Notes: generated by a model from the sequence alone, not told the origin. 22,420 nucleotides of DNA from PNKC01 sp038323265 (GCA_038323265.1 JBBQGT010000047.1:1-22420); one strand, 5' to 3'; shown: positions 12,272 to 19,035, counted from the first letter of the stretch. Numbers and translations are program-made.

Positions 12272-12871
12272 ATGGAATACTCCGAACGGTTCCAGAGGGC
12301 GATCGCGCTGATCGACGCGGCGAATGCGGCCGACCCGAACGTGATGCGCTACGGCGGCGCGGATCGCCCGAAAGAGCTGCTGCACGCGGAACTGCTGACG
12401 CGCTGGGTGGAAACGCTGCGGCCGGACGCCCCCGAGGAGCTTCGCCTGGCTGCGCGTGCACAGCACATTCGGCGCTGGCAGCATCCTCGCAGCGCGTACC
12501 CGGAGGGGCGCACCGGTTACCTTCGTTGGCGCACGGGACTGTACGCCTTCCACGCCGAAGCGACCGCGCGGCTACTTTCCGAATCCGGTTACGACGGTGA
12601 AACGGTGGGGCGAGTCCGCCAGATCATTCGCAAGCAGGGGTTGGGCCGCGACCCCGATGTGCAGGCGATAGAGGATGGACTGTGCCTCGTCTTCCTCGAA
12701 ACGCAATTGGACGAATTGGCCGGGAAGCTGGACCGCGAAAGGATGCTGACGGTGCTGCGCAAGACGTGGAAAAAGATGAGCGACGGGGCCCGCCGACTGG
12801 CGCTCGAACTGACTCTCGAGCCGAATGATCGCGAGGTTATTGCAGAAGCGCTGAAGGCGGAGTCTCCGTAG
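12272..12871 (+). CDS. DUF4202 domain-containing protein
   Basis: The protein has 199 residues. Characteristic stretches are KELLHAELLTRWVETL, LRLAARAQHIRRWQHPRSAY and GYLRWRTGLYAFHAEATARL, matching DUF4202. The conserved His pairs (LLHAEL, AQHIRRW, FHAE) suggest a metal-binding helical protein of HD-like type. The function is unknown in general. In many genomes DUF4202 sits near sulfur-assimilation genes, but none are here. It follows the CoA-transferase gene closely but probably has its own promoter. It is convergent with the cyclase-domain gene, with 6 bp between stops. Confidence 0.88.
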   Translation: MEYSERFQRAIALIDAANAADPNVMRYGGADRPKELLHAELLTRWVETLRPDAPEELRLAARAQHIRRWQHPRSAYPEGRTGYLRWRTGLYAFHAEATARLLSESGYDGETVGRVRQIIRKQGLGRDPDVQAIEDGLCLVFLETQLDELAGKLDRERMLTVLRKTWKKMSDGARRLALELTLEPNDREVIAEALKAESP

Positions 12872-12877
12872 CGGCAG

Positions 12878-13432
12878 CTAGACGGATTCGAGGACTGGGA
12901 GCCAACTCAACTCCCAGAGGCGACTCGGCTCTTCGAAACTCTGGAGGAGCACGTCGCCGTGGTCATTGTAGGAGCAGCCGGCGTCTTCCGCCGCCGAACG
13001 GACAGCCTCGGTAACCATAATTTCGCCGCCCTCGGCGTAGGCGCAGACGCGGCCCGCGAGGTAGACCTCGACGCCGTAGACCTCGCCGTACGCCTCGAGA
13101 ATTTCGGCGGCGTGGATCCCGACCCGCAGGCGCAGAGTGCGTTCCTCGCCTGCGAATGCCGCGGTTACCGCTCGTTGAATCTCGACAGCGGAGTCAATTG
13201 CGTCGGGGACCCGCTCGTAGGTGGCCATGTAGCGGTCGCCAATGTCCTTGACCCCTGACGCTTTTGCATCGAGGAGTGGGCGGACAACTCGTTTGAAGCG
13301 GGCGAGAACTTGCCAGCCGAACTCGTCTCCACAGGTCTTGGCAATTTGGAGAGGCCCCACCACATCAATGAAAACGATCGCTCTGAACACGCGGGGCGGG
13401 GGGGTCACGCCGTCAATGAGGGTGGAGGTCAT
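12878..13432 (-). CDS. Class III nucleotide cyclase homology domain protein
   Basis: The protein has 184 residues from the ATG at 13432, consisting almost entirely of one cyclase catalytic domain. FIDVVG supplies the first metal Asp, VKDIGDRYMATY the purine-specifying Lys and second metal Asp, and RVGIHAAEI the usual core strand. The transition-state motif V-N-x-A-x-R reads VYLAGR: the Arg is kept but the Asn is Tyr, so activity may be weak, altered or lost. No sensor or membrane domain is attached. The start is favoured by a strong Shine-Dalgarno (GGGAGAAGGA next to the ATG). An upstream in-frame ATG (13501) and GTG (13510) would overlap the candidate -10 box. A CRP-type site lies upstream at 13526-13543. 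Confidence 0.85.
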   Translation of the reverse strand: MTSTLIDGVTPPPRVFRAIVFIDVVGPLQIAKTCGDEFGWQVLARFKRVVRPLLDAKASGVKDIGDRYMATYERVPDAIDSAVEIQRAVTAAFAGEERTLRLRVGIHAAEILEAYGEVYGVEVYLAGRVCAYAEGGEIMVTEAVRSAAEDAGCSYNDHGDVLLQSFEEPSRLWELSWLPVLESV

Positions 13433-13499
13433 TCCTTCTCCCGTTGTGGGGCCAAGTTTCCCGTCGTCGAAGTGGCGTACAGGAGGCCGGTTGCTCTTC

Positions 13500-13505
13500 A
13501 TCGTA
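13500..13505 (-). promoter_or_regulatory. Candidate -10 box of the cyclase-domain gene
   Basis: On the minus strand TACGAT (4 of 6, TAnnnT) would place the start near 13493, giving a leader of about 60 nt with the Shine-Dalgarno. There is no -35 match, as expected for an activator-dependent promoter. Confidence 0.4.
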
Positions 13506-13525
13506 TCCACGGGCGTGGGTCGAGT

Positions 13526-13543
13526 GTGTGATTTTCGTCACAC
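13526..13543. promoter_or_regulatory. CRP-family binding site upstream of the cyclase-domain gene
   Basis: GTGTGATTTTCGTCACAC has perfect 6-bp inverted arms and matches the CRP/GlxR consensus TGTGA-N6-TCACA at all ten fixed positions. Its centre (13534.5) lies 41.5 bp upstream of the start inferred from the -10 box at 13500-13505, the classical class II activator position. Confidence 0.65.
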
Positions 13544-13575
13544 TGTCACGTTGTTGCAAGAAGGAGGCGAGCAAC

Positions 13576-13610
13576 CACCGAGACAGCGAGACACCGAGCA
13601 CCGAGACAGC
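13576..13610. repeat. Short direct repeats CACCGAGACAGC
   Basis: CACCGAGACAGC occurs at 13576-13587 and again at 13599-13610, with a related GACACCGAG between. This lies in the 235-bp stretch (13433-13667) without a gene, between the aminotransferase stop and the cyclase gene, which also holds the CRP site. No function is apparent. Confidence 0.5.
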
Positions 13611-13637
13611 CAGATTGAAAGCAGGAGGACGCAGATC

Positions 13638-13658
13638 CCGGGGTACTAGTGTCCCCGG
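13638..13658. repeat. Small inverted repeat after the aminotransferase gene
   Basis: CCGGGG (13638-13643) and CCCCGG (13653-13658) form a 6-bp stem with a 9-nt loop, 10 bp past the aminotransferase stop. No T-tract follows, so it is at best a weak terminator. Confidence 0.3.
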
Positions 13659-13667
13659 CGATCGAAT

Positions 13668-14831
13668 TCACATCGCAGCCAGGCGACGGGCGGCTTCGGC
13701 CAGCGTCTCTTCGGACTTAGAAAAAGTGAAGCGTACGAAATGGTTGCCTTCGCCGGAGCGGTAGAAGCTTGAACCAGGCACTGGCGCAACGCCCACATTC
13801 TCGATCATGTGTCGCGCGAATTGCGTGTCGTTGCCCTTAAACGCGAGGTCGGTGAAATCACCCATTATGTAGTATGCCCCTTCCGGGGAGTGGCAACGGA
13901 AGCCGGATTCGCGCAGCGCCGTGAGGAGCAGGGAGCGCTTCTTCGCATACATTTCCCGGAGGTCGCCGTAGTAGCTGTCCGATAACTCGATCGCCGTCGC
14001 AGCGGCCTCTTGTAGTGGGGCGGGCGCTCCAACCGTCAGGAAATCATGCACCTTGCGCATGGCGTCCGTGAGCTCGGGCCGGGCGAGGATGTAGCCGAGT
14101 CGCCAGCCGGTCACGCTGAACGTCTTGGAAAGCCCGCTGATGGTGATCGTGCGTTCGTACATCCCGGGCAGCGTTGCCATCGAAAGGTGTTCGCGGCCGT
14201 CATACAGGATGTGTTCGTAGATCTCGTCGGTGATGCAGAGGCAATCGAACTCCTGGCAGAGCGCCGCGATCTGTGTCAGTTCTGCTCGCGTGAAGACCTT
14301 ACCGCTGGGGTTATTCGGCGTGTTGACGATGATCGCCCGCGTTCGCTCACTAAAGGCCGCGCGTAACTCCGCCGGGTCGAACGTGAATTCGAGGCCGTGC
14401 AGCGTGACGTAGACCAGTTTGGCGCCGCTCATCGCTGCATCTGGCACGTAGTTTTCGTAAAACGGCTCGAACACTATGACTTCGTCGCCGGGTTCCACGA
14501 CGGCGAGCATGGCGGCCATCATCGCCTCTGTGGCGCCGCAGGTGACCGTGATCTCGCGGTCGGGGTCCAGGTCCAAACCGGAAAAGCGGCGGGTCTTGGC
14601 GGCTATTGCCTTTCGCAGCCGGGGCGAACCCCAGGTGATGGCGTACTGGTTGATGTCGGCGTTGATCGCGTCGATTGCCGCCTGCTTGATGAAGTCCGGC
14701 GCGGGAAAATCGGGGTAGCCCTGCGCAAGGTTCATCGCGCCGTGGAGCATCGCCAGCCGGGTCATCTCACGAATGACCGATTCGCTGAACACGGCCGTAC
14801 GCGACGCGGTGTGGGTGGAGCCATCTTTCAT
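13668..14831 (-). CDS. Class I/II PLP-dependent aminotransferase
   Basis: About 387 residues from the ATG at 14831. Active-site landmarks of fold-type I aminotransferases are all present: NTPNNPSGKVF (about 170-180), TDEIYEHILYDG with the PLP-contacting Asp and Tyr (about 201-212), the Schiff-base lysine in SGLSKTFSVTGWRLGY (about Lys236), and the C-terminal carboxylate-binding Arg in FVRFTFSKSEETL. The N-terminal NLAQGYPDFPAP is typical of the aspartate/methionine/kynurenine aminotransferase branch. The exact substrate is undetermined. TACAAT ends seven nucleotides before the chosen ATG with no Shine-Dalgarno, so the message is probably leaderless. The longer frame to 14867 would run through this box. 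It is divergent from the GNAT gene. Confidence 0.94.
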   Translation of the reverse strand: MKDGSTHTASRTAVFSESVIREMTRLAMLHGAMNLAQGYPDFPAPDFIKQAAIDAINADINQYAITWGSPRLRKAIAAKTRRFSGLDLDPDREITVTCGATEAMMAAMLAVVEPGDEVIVFEPFYENYVPDAAMSGAKLVYVTLHGLEFTFDPAELRAAFSERTRAIIVNTPNNPSGKVFTRAELTQIAALCQEFDCLCITDEIYEHILYDGREHLSMATLPGMYERTITISGLSKTFSVTGWRLGYILARPELTDAMRKVHDFLTVGAPAPLQEAAATAIELSDSYYGDLREMYAKKRSLLLTALRESGFRCHSPEGAYYIMGDFTDLAFKGNDTQFARHMIENVGVAPVPGSSFYRSGEGNHFVRFTFSKSEETLAEAARRLAAM

Positions 14832-14838
14832 GGGCCGA

Positions 14839-14844
14839 ATTGTA
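14839..14844 (-). promoter_or_regulatory. Candidate -10 box of the aminotransferase gene
   Basis: On the minus strand TACAAT (5 of 6 to consensus) ends 7 nt before the ATG at 14831, another leaderless arrangement. Confidence 0.45.
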
Positions 14845-14944
14845 CGGTGGTTGCGAATTCGAACCACTACGACGAGTGAGCACAGACCGACAGGGATTCC
14901 AGGTTCGCTTGTCGACGGAACCCGTGATTTTGGTACCGCGTGGT

Positions 14945-14950
14945 TAGAAT
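14945..14950 (+). promoter_or_regulatory. Candidate -10 box of the GNAT gene
   Basis: TAGAAT would start transcription near 14957, leaving a short leader with a GAAAGGGGG Shine-Dalgarno at 14976-14984. No clear -35 is seen. Confidence 0.4.
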
Positions 14951-14989
14951 TCGAGCGGGCGTGCCTTCGTCGACAGAAAGGGGGTGTTG

Positions 14990-15496
14990 GTGCTGCTTCA
15001 AGGAAGACTGGTCACCCTGCGGACGGTCGGGGCCTCCGATGTGGATGCGATCCTGGCGGTCATGCGGGACCCAACCGTTTCGCGATGGTGGGGCGTGTAT
15101 GACCGCGAGAAGGTCTGGGCGGAGATGATCGAAGACAACGATGCGTGCGTTTTCGCGGTGGAATCGGGCGGCGCCATCGCGGGGATTATTCAATACGGAG
15201 AAGAGTTGGACCCGATGTATAAGCACGCCTCGATCGACGTGGCGCTTGGGGAAGGGCACCAGGGGCGAGGAATCGGGCCTGATGCGATCCGGACGCTGGC
15301 GCACTATCTGTTCGAAGCGAAGGGCCACCACCGCCTGGTGATCGATCCGGCGGAAGCCAACCGAAACGCCATCCGGGCATATGAGAGTGTCGGCTTCCAA
15401 CGCGTTGGCTCCATGCGCCAGTACGAGCGCGGTCAGGACGGCACGTGGCACAACGGCCTGCTGATGGACCTGCTGCTAGGCGAACTCATCGAGTAA
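14990..15496 (+). CDS. GNAT acetyltransferase, AAC(6')-like
   Basis: About 168 residues from the GTG at 14990, five nucleotides after the GAAAGGGGG Shine-Dalgarno; an in-frame GTG at 14984 is the alternative. The N-terminal LVTLRTVGASDVDAI, then DPTVSRWWGVYD, the acetyl-CoA loop GEGHQGRGIGPDAIRTL (motif A, R/Q-x-x-G-x-G/A) and the C-terminal PAEANRNAIRAYESVGFQRV match the aminoglycoside 6'-N-acetyltransferase branch of GNAT enzymes. Similar proteins include both true resistance enzymes and relatives acting on other amines, so resistance is not established. It stands alone between the divergent aminotransferase and the methyltransferase, with no mobile-element signs. Confidence 0.88.
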   Translation: MLLQGRLVTLRTVGASDVDAILAVMRDPTVSRWWGVYDREKVWAEMIEDNDACVFAVESGGAIAGIIQYGEELDPMYKHASIDVALGEGHQGRGIGPDAIRTLAHYLFEAKGHHRLVIDPAEANRNAIRAYESVGFQRVGSMRQYERGQDGTWHNGLLMDLLLGELIE

Positions 15497-15509
15497 TTGT
15501 GGCGCGAGT

Positions 15510-15538
15510 TCGTCACTCGCAGGGCCAGCGCCTACGCT
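15510..15538 (+). promoter_or_regulatory. Candidate promoter of the methyltransferase gene
   Basis: TCGTCA (15510-15515, 4 of 6), a 17-nt spacer and TACGCT (15533-15538) end 6 nt before the GTG at 15545. No Shine-Dalgarno fits, so a leaderless message is likely. Confidence 0.45.
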
Positions 15539-15544
15539 TAGCCC

Positions 15545-16228
15545 GTGCCAACGCCGCTCGAAACTCTTTCTGAGGACTACGCCGCCTGGTGGATCGACTT
15601 CCTCGGCGAGCACAACCACGTTGGCGGGGCCGAGGCCACTCGATGGCTACTGGATCGCTCGCGGCTCGAATGCGGGCAGCGGATGCTCGACTGTGGCGCG
15701 TTCGTGGGGGCTGCCGCCCGGCAAGCGGTTGAGCGTTTGGGCGTGCGAGCAGTGGCCTGTGACGTGGGGACCGACTTCCTGGCGGCGGGCCGTCGGATGA
15801 GCGGCGGCGAAGGGGTCGACTGGGTCGGCGCGAACACGCAGCGCCTGCCGTTCCGTGATGGTTCTTTCGAAAGCGTGTGGGCGTTGGATACGTACATCTC
15901 GATTCGTGAGATGACGCGCGTGGCTGCGCAGACGGCGACGATCTGTCTCTGCGCCGAGGCTCCGACCGACAGTCGTGGGGGCGGCGACTCGTTCATCCTC
16001 GAGTGGGAGGAGTACGGCTGGGCGCTGACCGCCCATCGCCAAATGAACAGCGAGGCGACGCAAGCCTGGCGCGCGGCCGAGTCCGAGATGGTGCGCGGCC
16101 GACAACTGGTAGAGAAGCGCTACGGCACGCGAAACTACCTGGCGCAACTCGATATCGTGGCCACCTTGGTCCAATCGTACGAACGCGGCGAGCAGGGCCA
16201 TGGGTTGTTTGTCTTTACGCGGGGCTAG
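15545..16228 (+). CDS. Class I SAM-dependent methyltransferase-like protein
   Basis: The protein has 227 residues from a GTG start. Motif I is MLDCGAFVGAAARQAVERLG (about residues 48-67), a loose form of the SAM-binding D-x-G-x-G loop. An acidic strand end AVACDVGTDFL follows, and motif IV-like LPFRDGSFESVWALDTYISI resembles UbiE/COQ5-type enzymes. The second half (WEEYGWALTAHRQMNSEATQ) has no familiar landmark and probably forms the substrate lid. The first glycine-rich loop is poorer than usual (GAFVGAAAR), so activity needs testing. The substrate is unknown. Its stop and that of the convergent EamA gene lie in a tiny 5-bp hairpin (16226-16240). Confidence 0.75.
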   Translation: MPTPLETLSEDYAAWWIDFLGEHNHVGGAEATRWLLDRSRLECGQRMLDCGAFVGAAARQAVERLGVRAVACDVGTDFLAAGRRMSGGEGVDWVGANTQRLPFRDGSFESVWALDTYISIREMTRVAAQTATICLCAEAPTDSRGGGDSFILEWEEYGWALTAHRQMNSEATQAWRAAESEMVRGRQLVEKRYGTRNYLAQLDIVATLVQSYERGEQGHGLFVFTRG

Positions 16229-16237
16229 CCCGGAAGG

Positions 16238-17188
16238 CTAAATCACGACAAGTACGATGCCGACCACGCAGAGCGCCGTGCCTACTCCAATGCGGGCCGT
16301 GAAGCGTTCGCCCAGGAAGAGGATGGAGAGCGGCAAGGCGAGAAGCGGCGACGTGGCTGAAAGCACAGCCGTCCGCGCGGCGCCCGCGTGGACGACCGCG
16401 TAGACGTACATGAGGCTGCCGAAGCCGGTGCCGATGACGCCTGCGGCGATGATGGCGCCGATGTGCCGACGATCTTTGAAGGGGCGAAGAAGCGCTGGAC
16501 GCTGAGTGGCAGCGGCGAAGGCTAGCAAACTGACTGCGCCGGCGGGGGTGCGGATCGCGCCCGCGGCAACAGCGCCGAGATTGCCTTTGGCGCCGGCGAG
16601 CCAGAGCGTGGCCACCGCCCAGAGGACGCCGACGACCAGCAGCAGGCCGTACCCGAAGTAGTCCGTGCCACCCGCGCGCGATATAGAGCGCGGCGAGTCC
16701 GGGATCTCGGAAATTGCAGCGAGCGCGGGCTCCGCGACGGCCACGTGCGAGACGCGGCTCACGCGTGGCCCAACGACAACGAGGAAAACACCCGCGCCGA
16801 TGAGCAGAGCCCCGATCGGTAACCCCCAGGTGAACGGCTCATCGAGCAGCACAACGCCGGCAACCACGGTGAGGCCAATGTAGAGCGCCATGGTCACCGG
16901 AAAGGTGCGCTGCATCCCAAGGCGGGCGAGTGCTGCAATGTAGAAGGTGTCGCCGAGGCCGTAGCCGACCATCCCGCTGGCGATCACGCCGAAGAGCCCG
17001 AGCGCGGAAGCCGCTCGAAGGTCAGCCACCTGGCCCGAGAAGCCGAGCAGTAGCAGCAGAACGAAGCTTCCAGCGGCCAGTCGCAAGGCGCTGAGGACAG
17101 CTGGAGCGGTGCGCGTGGAGAGCGAAGTGAGGGCGACGCTGGTAGCCGACCAGACCATCGCCGCTATCAACGCCGCAAGTTCACCCAC
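16238..17188 (-). CDS. EamA/DMT superfamily transporter
   Basis: About 316 residues from the GTG at 17188, with ten hydrophobic segments in two homologous halves of five, as in RhaT/YdcZ-type drug/metabolite transporters. The halves are split by a polar linker (about 140-180). The second EamA repeat ends in LSATSPLLALPLSILFLGER, the classical 'lePv.a.l...ilgE' signature, and LLDEPFTWGLPIGALLIGAG is the equivalent in the first half. The substrate is unknown. TAGGAT ends 8 nt before this GTG and TTGCCG lies 16 nt further up, favouring this start over the upstream TTG at 17224. It is convergent with the methyltransferase gene. Confidence 0.9.
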   Translation of the reverse strand: MGELAALIAAMVWSATSVALTSLSTRTAPAVLSALRLAAGSFVLLLLLGFSGQVADLRAASALGLFGVIASGMVGYGLGDTFYIAALARLGMQRTFPVTMALYIGLTVVAGVVLLDEPFTWGLPIGALLIGAGVFLVVVGPRVSRVSHVAVAEPALAAISEIPDSPRSISRAGGTDYFGYGLLLVVGVLWAVATLWLAGAKGNLGAVAAGAIRTPAGAVSLLAFAAATQRPALLRPFKDRRHIGAIIAAGVIGTGFGSLMYVYAVVHAGAARTAVLSATSPLLALPLSILFLGERFTARIGVGTALCVVGIVLVVI

Positions 17189-17196
17189 GCTGGGCC

Positions 17197-17224
17197 ATCC
17201 TACGCGAGGCCCGGGCAGCGGCAA
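17197..17224 (-). promoter_or_regulatory. Candidate promoter of the EamA gene
   Basis: On the minus strand TTGCCG (17224-17219, 4 of 6), a 16-nt spacer and TAGGAT (17202-17197) end 8 nt before the GTG at 17188. The TTG of the -35 box is the start codon of the longer alternative frame. Confidence 0.45.
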
Positions 17225-17241
17225 TGCGGCGAAAGCTGTCC

Positions 17242-17742
17242 TCAGGTTTCAGGCGTTGGCGCGCGGGTCGGGCGCTTCAGTTCGACATAGACTTCGGCGA
17301 TCACGAAGGCGGCGCCCGAGAAGATCAGAAACGAGCCGGCAAGAATCGTGAGCGCGTCGCGGCCGTAATCCGGGCCGTCCGAGATCTCGCCCTGGATGAA
17401 GTTGAACACCGTAAATCCGACGCTGATCGCGAGCAGCGAAACGCCCCATTGGGCAGCCTTGAATTGCCTGCGCGCCAGCAGGTAGCCGAAGCAAACGCCC
17501 GCAAAGACTGCGCCCGGGACGGTCGTGGCGACCACCCATTCGCGGTGGTTATGCCAGCCCGCCCGAGCCTGGAAAGCGAGCGCGACAAACATGCACGTGC
17601 CAATCACCCCTAGGCCGAGCCCGAGGAAATGGTGGATTACGTCCTTGCGCGACCTGTCCGGTGCGGCGGGTAAGCTCTCACGGGCGTGCAGTTCGTTCGG
17701 TTTTTCGGGGTTGAAGGGCGCTTTGGCGGCGAAATCGGTCAT
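17242..17742 (-). CDS. Four-TM membrane protein of unknown function
   Basis: The protein has 166 residues from the ATG at 17742. A polar N-terminus of about 40 residues is followed by four hydrophobic segments: LGLGLGVIGTCMFVALAF, WVVATTVPGAVFAGVCFGYL, WGVSLLAISVGFTVFNFI and LTILAGSFLIFSGAAFVIAE. A short basic tail ends the protein. I recognise no family. The frame extends to 17928, but that would overlap the divergent crotonase gene, whose -10 lies at 17797-17802. No strong Shine-Dalgarno or TAnnnT box precedes 17742, so the start is only probable. It ends 54 bp upstream of the EamA start on the same strand. Confidence 0.7.
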   Translation of the reverse strand: MTDFAAKAPFNPEKPNELHARESLPAAPDRSRKDVIHHFLGLGLGVIGTCMFVALAFQARAGWHNHREWVVATTVPGAVFAGVCFGYLLARRQFKAAQWGVSLLAISVGFTVFNFIQGEISDGPDYGRDALTILAGSFLIFSGAAFVIAEVYVELKRPTRAPTPET

Positions 17743-17773
17743 TGCCTGCGAATCATGCTGGGTCGCGGCGAAA

Positions 17774-17802
17774 TCGGCAATCTGGCGCTCGTGCGGTAGG
17801 CT
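17774..17802 (+). promoter_or_regulatory. Candidate promoter of the crotonase operon
   Basis: TCGGCA (17774-17779, 4 of 6), a 17-nt spacer and TAGGCT (17797-17802) end 6 nt before the GTG at 17809. No Shine-Dalgarno fits. Confidence 0.45.
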
Positions 17803-17808
17803 AACGGC

Positions 17809-18477
17809 GTGGCAAAACTTCGCGGTCAGGTCAATTCCAGGTGGGCCGAATGCGAACTCTTGCAATACCAGACGTTCGAAGAGTTGCGGGACGAACTCGA
17901 GGCCCTTCGCGAGTTGGGAACGGTGCATGCCGTTGTCATTCGCGGACAGGTGTTCGGCAGCAACTTGAGCGAAGTGACTGAAGGCGAATGCCGCTGGCTC
18001 GAACTGTTCGAAATACCAACGCTCTTCGTGTTCGACGGCGACCTTTCAGGCGGGGCGCTACAGGTCGCTCTATCCTGCGACATCCGCGTCTGCGGGCCAG
18101 CGGCGTCCCTCCGCGTGCCGATCGGTTCGCGACGTTCGCTGTTGCTTATTGGGGCCGGGGCATCGGCGGATCTGCTTGGCGTGCGCGGCCGCGTGAACGC
18201 GGAGAAGGCACTGGCCCTGGGCGCCGTTTCCCACGTTGCGGCCTCCGGCGAAGCGGCGATCGCCGAGGCTCGGCGGCTCGGCGCGGTCATCGCCTCGCGG
18301 GGGCCGATCGCCGTCCGGCTGGCTAAAGAAGCGGTCTGGCGCGGGCTCGATCAGCCGCTCGATCAGGCCCTCCGTTTCGAGACCGATTTGACCTTGCTGC
18401 TCCAGACAACGAAAGATCGCGCAGAAGGGGTGCGCGCATTCCTCGAAAAGCGCCAACCCAACTTCACAGGTGAGTAA
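17809..18477 (+). CDS. Short, degenerate enoyl-CoA hydratase/isomerase (crotonase) family protein
   Basis: At 222 residues it is 30-40 shorter than usual, mainly at the N-terminus, where the first beta strands (the 'LNRP...NAL' region) are missing. Recognisable parts are VHAVVIRGQVFGSNLSE, a second oxyanion-loop-like GDLSGGALQVALSCDIRV, the 'A..lr.P.G' strand (AASLRVPIGSR), GRVNAEKALALGAVSHV, and the standard tail FLEKRQPNFTGE. The first oxyanion loop (normally A-G-A/G-D-x) reads RGQVFGSN, and I see no glutamate at the usual catalytic spot. It may bind acyl-CoA without hydratase activity, or act on another substrate. It leads an operon with two tiny proteins: 3 bp to the next gene. Confidence 0.8.
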   Translation: MAKLRGQVNSRWAECELLQYQTFEELRDELEALRELGTVHAVVIRGQVFGSNLSEVTEGECRWLELFEIPTLFVFDGDLSGGALQVALSCDIRVCGPAASLRVPIGSRRSLLLIGAGASADLLGVRGRVNAEKALALGAVSHVAASGEAAIAEARRLGAVIASRGPIAVRLAKEAVWRGLDQPLDQALRFETDLTLLLQTTKDRAEGVRAFLEKRQPNFTGE

Positions 18478-18480
18478 CGA

Positions 18481-18735
18481 ATGATTGTCCTTCTCGAAGA
18501 ACCCGAAGCATGGTCGCTGATGATGCTGGTCAGCGCCGTAGCCATAGATAACGCCGAAATCTCCGAAGAGGGGAAGGAAGCGATCCGCCGCTGGCGATCC
18601 GATCGTCCCGAAGCTGGCGTGGAGATGAAGACGCTGACCGAAGCCATGAACGGAGCGCTGAACAGCCATCTCGATGCGAAGTTCATGCGCCGCATCAAGC
18701 AGACCGGCGGCCGCGCCGCTACGGTGAAGAAGTAA
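18481..18735 (+). CDS. Small protein of unknown function, first of a tandem pair
   Basis: This 84-residue soluble protein is mostly helical, with no known domain and no signal peptide. It begins 3 bp after the crotonase stop, with AGGTGAG as Shine-Dalgarno. Its core EISEEGKEAIRRWRSD followed by TLTEAMNGAL resembles LSDKDRAMLKRWRSGS and DLVRKSNEDL of the next protein, suggesting an old duplication. The stop overlaps the next ATG by one base (TAATG). Tight coupling with the crotonase hints at a shared complex or regulation, but nothing shows what it does. Confidence 0.72.
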   Translation: MIVLLEEPEAWSLMMLVSAVAIDNAEISEEGKEAIRRWRSDRPEAGVEMKTLTEAMNGALNSHLDAKFMRRIKQTGGRAATVKK

Positions 18736-18977
18736 TGAACGTCCAGTTTACCGACGATGAAATCGCCGAAGCGCTGACCATCCTTGTCAACCACATGGCG
18801 GACGAAGCGGGCCTTTCGGACAAAGACCGCGCGATGCTCAAGCGCTGGCGTTCCGGCAGCATGAAGCTCGGCAGCGACGACCTGGACGACCTCGTGCGCA
18901 AGTCCAACGAAGACCTCGCTCGCGGCATGGGCAGGCGCGAGCGCTCGCAGATCCGCAAACCGGACTGGGTCGACTGA
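18735..18977 (+). CDS. Small protein of unknown function, second of a tandem pair
   Basis: This 80-residue, highly charged and probably all-helical protein shares the R-W-R-S core and helix spacing with the preceding 84-residue protein. The C-terminus GRRERSQIRKPDWVD is basic and then acidic. It starts on the one-base TAATG overlap, so its translation depends on the gene before it. No family is recognised. The 89 bp between its stop and the gluconokinase stop hold an inverted repeat at 19036-19077. Confidence 0.72.
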   Translation: MNVQFTDDEIAEALTILVNHMADEAGLSDKDRAMLKRWRSGSMKLGSDDLDDLVRKSNEDLARGMGRRERSQIRKPDWVD

Positions 18978-19035
18978 TCGAACCGAGGCAAGCGAGTCAT
19001 CCGAAAAGACGTTCGAGCGGTGGTAATCATGCCCT

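Noticed and set aside
14840..14900. GGTTCGAATTC on the minus strand, resembling a tRNA T-loop
   Set aside because: No T-stem, anticodon arm or acceptor stem can be drawn around it.
16226..16240. TAGCC-CGGAA-GGCTA hairpin between convergent stops
   Set aside because: The stem is only 5 bp and no T-tract follows, so it is too weak to call a terminator.
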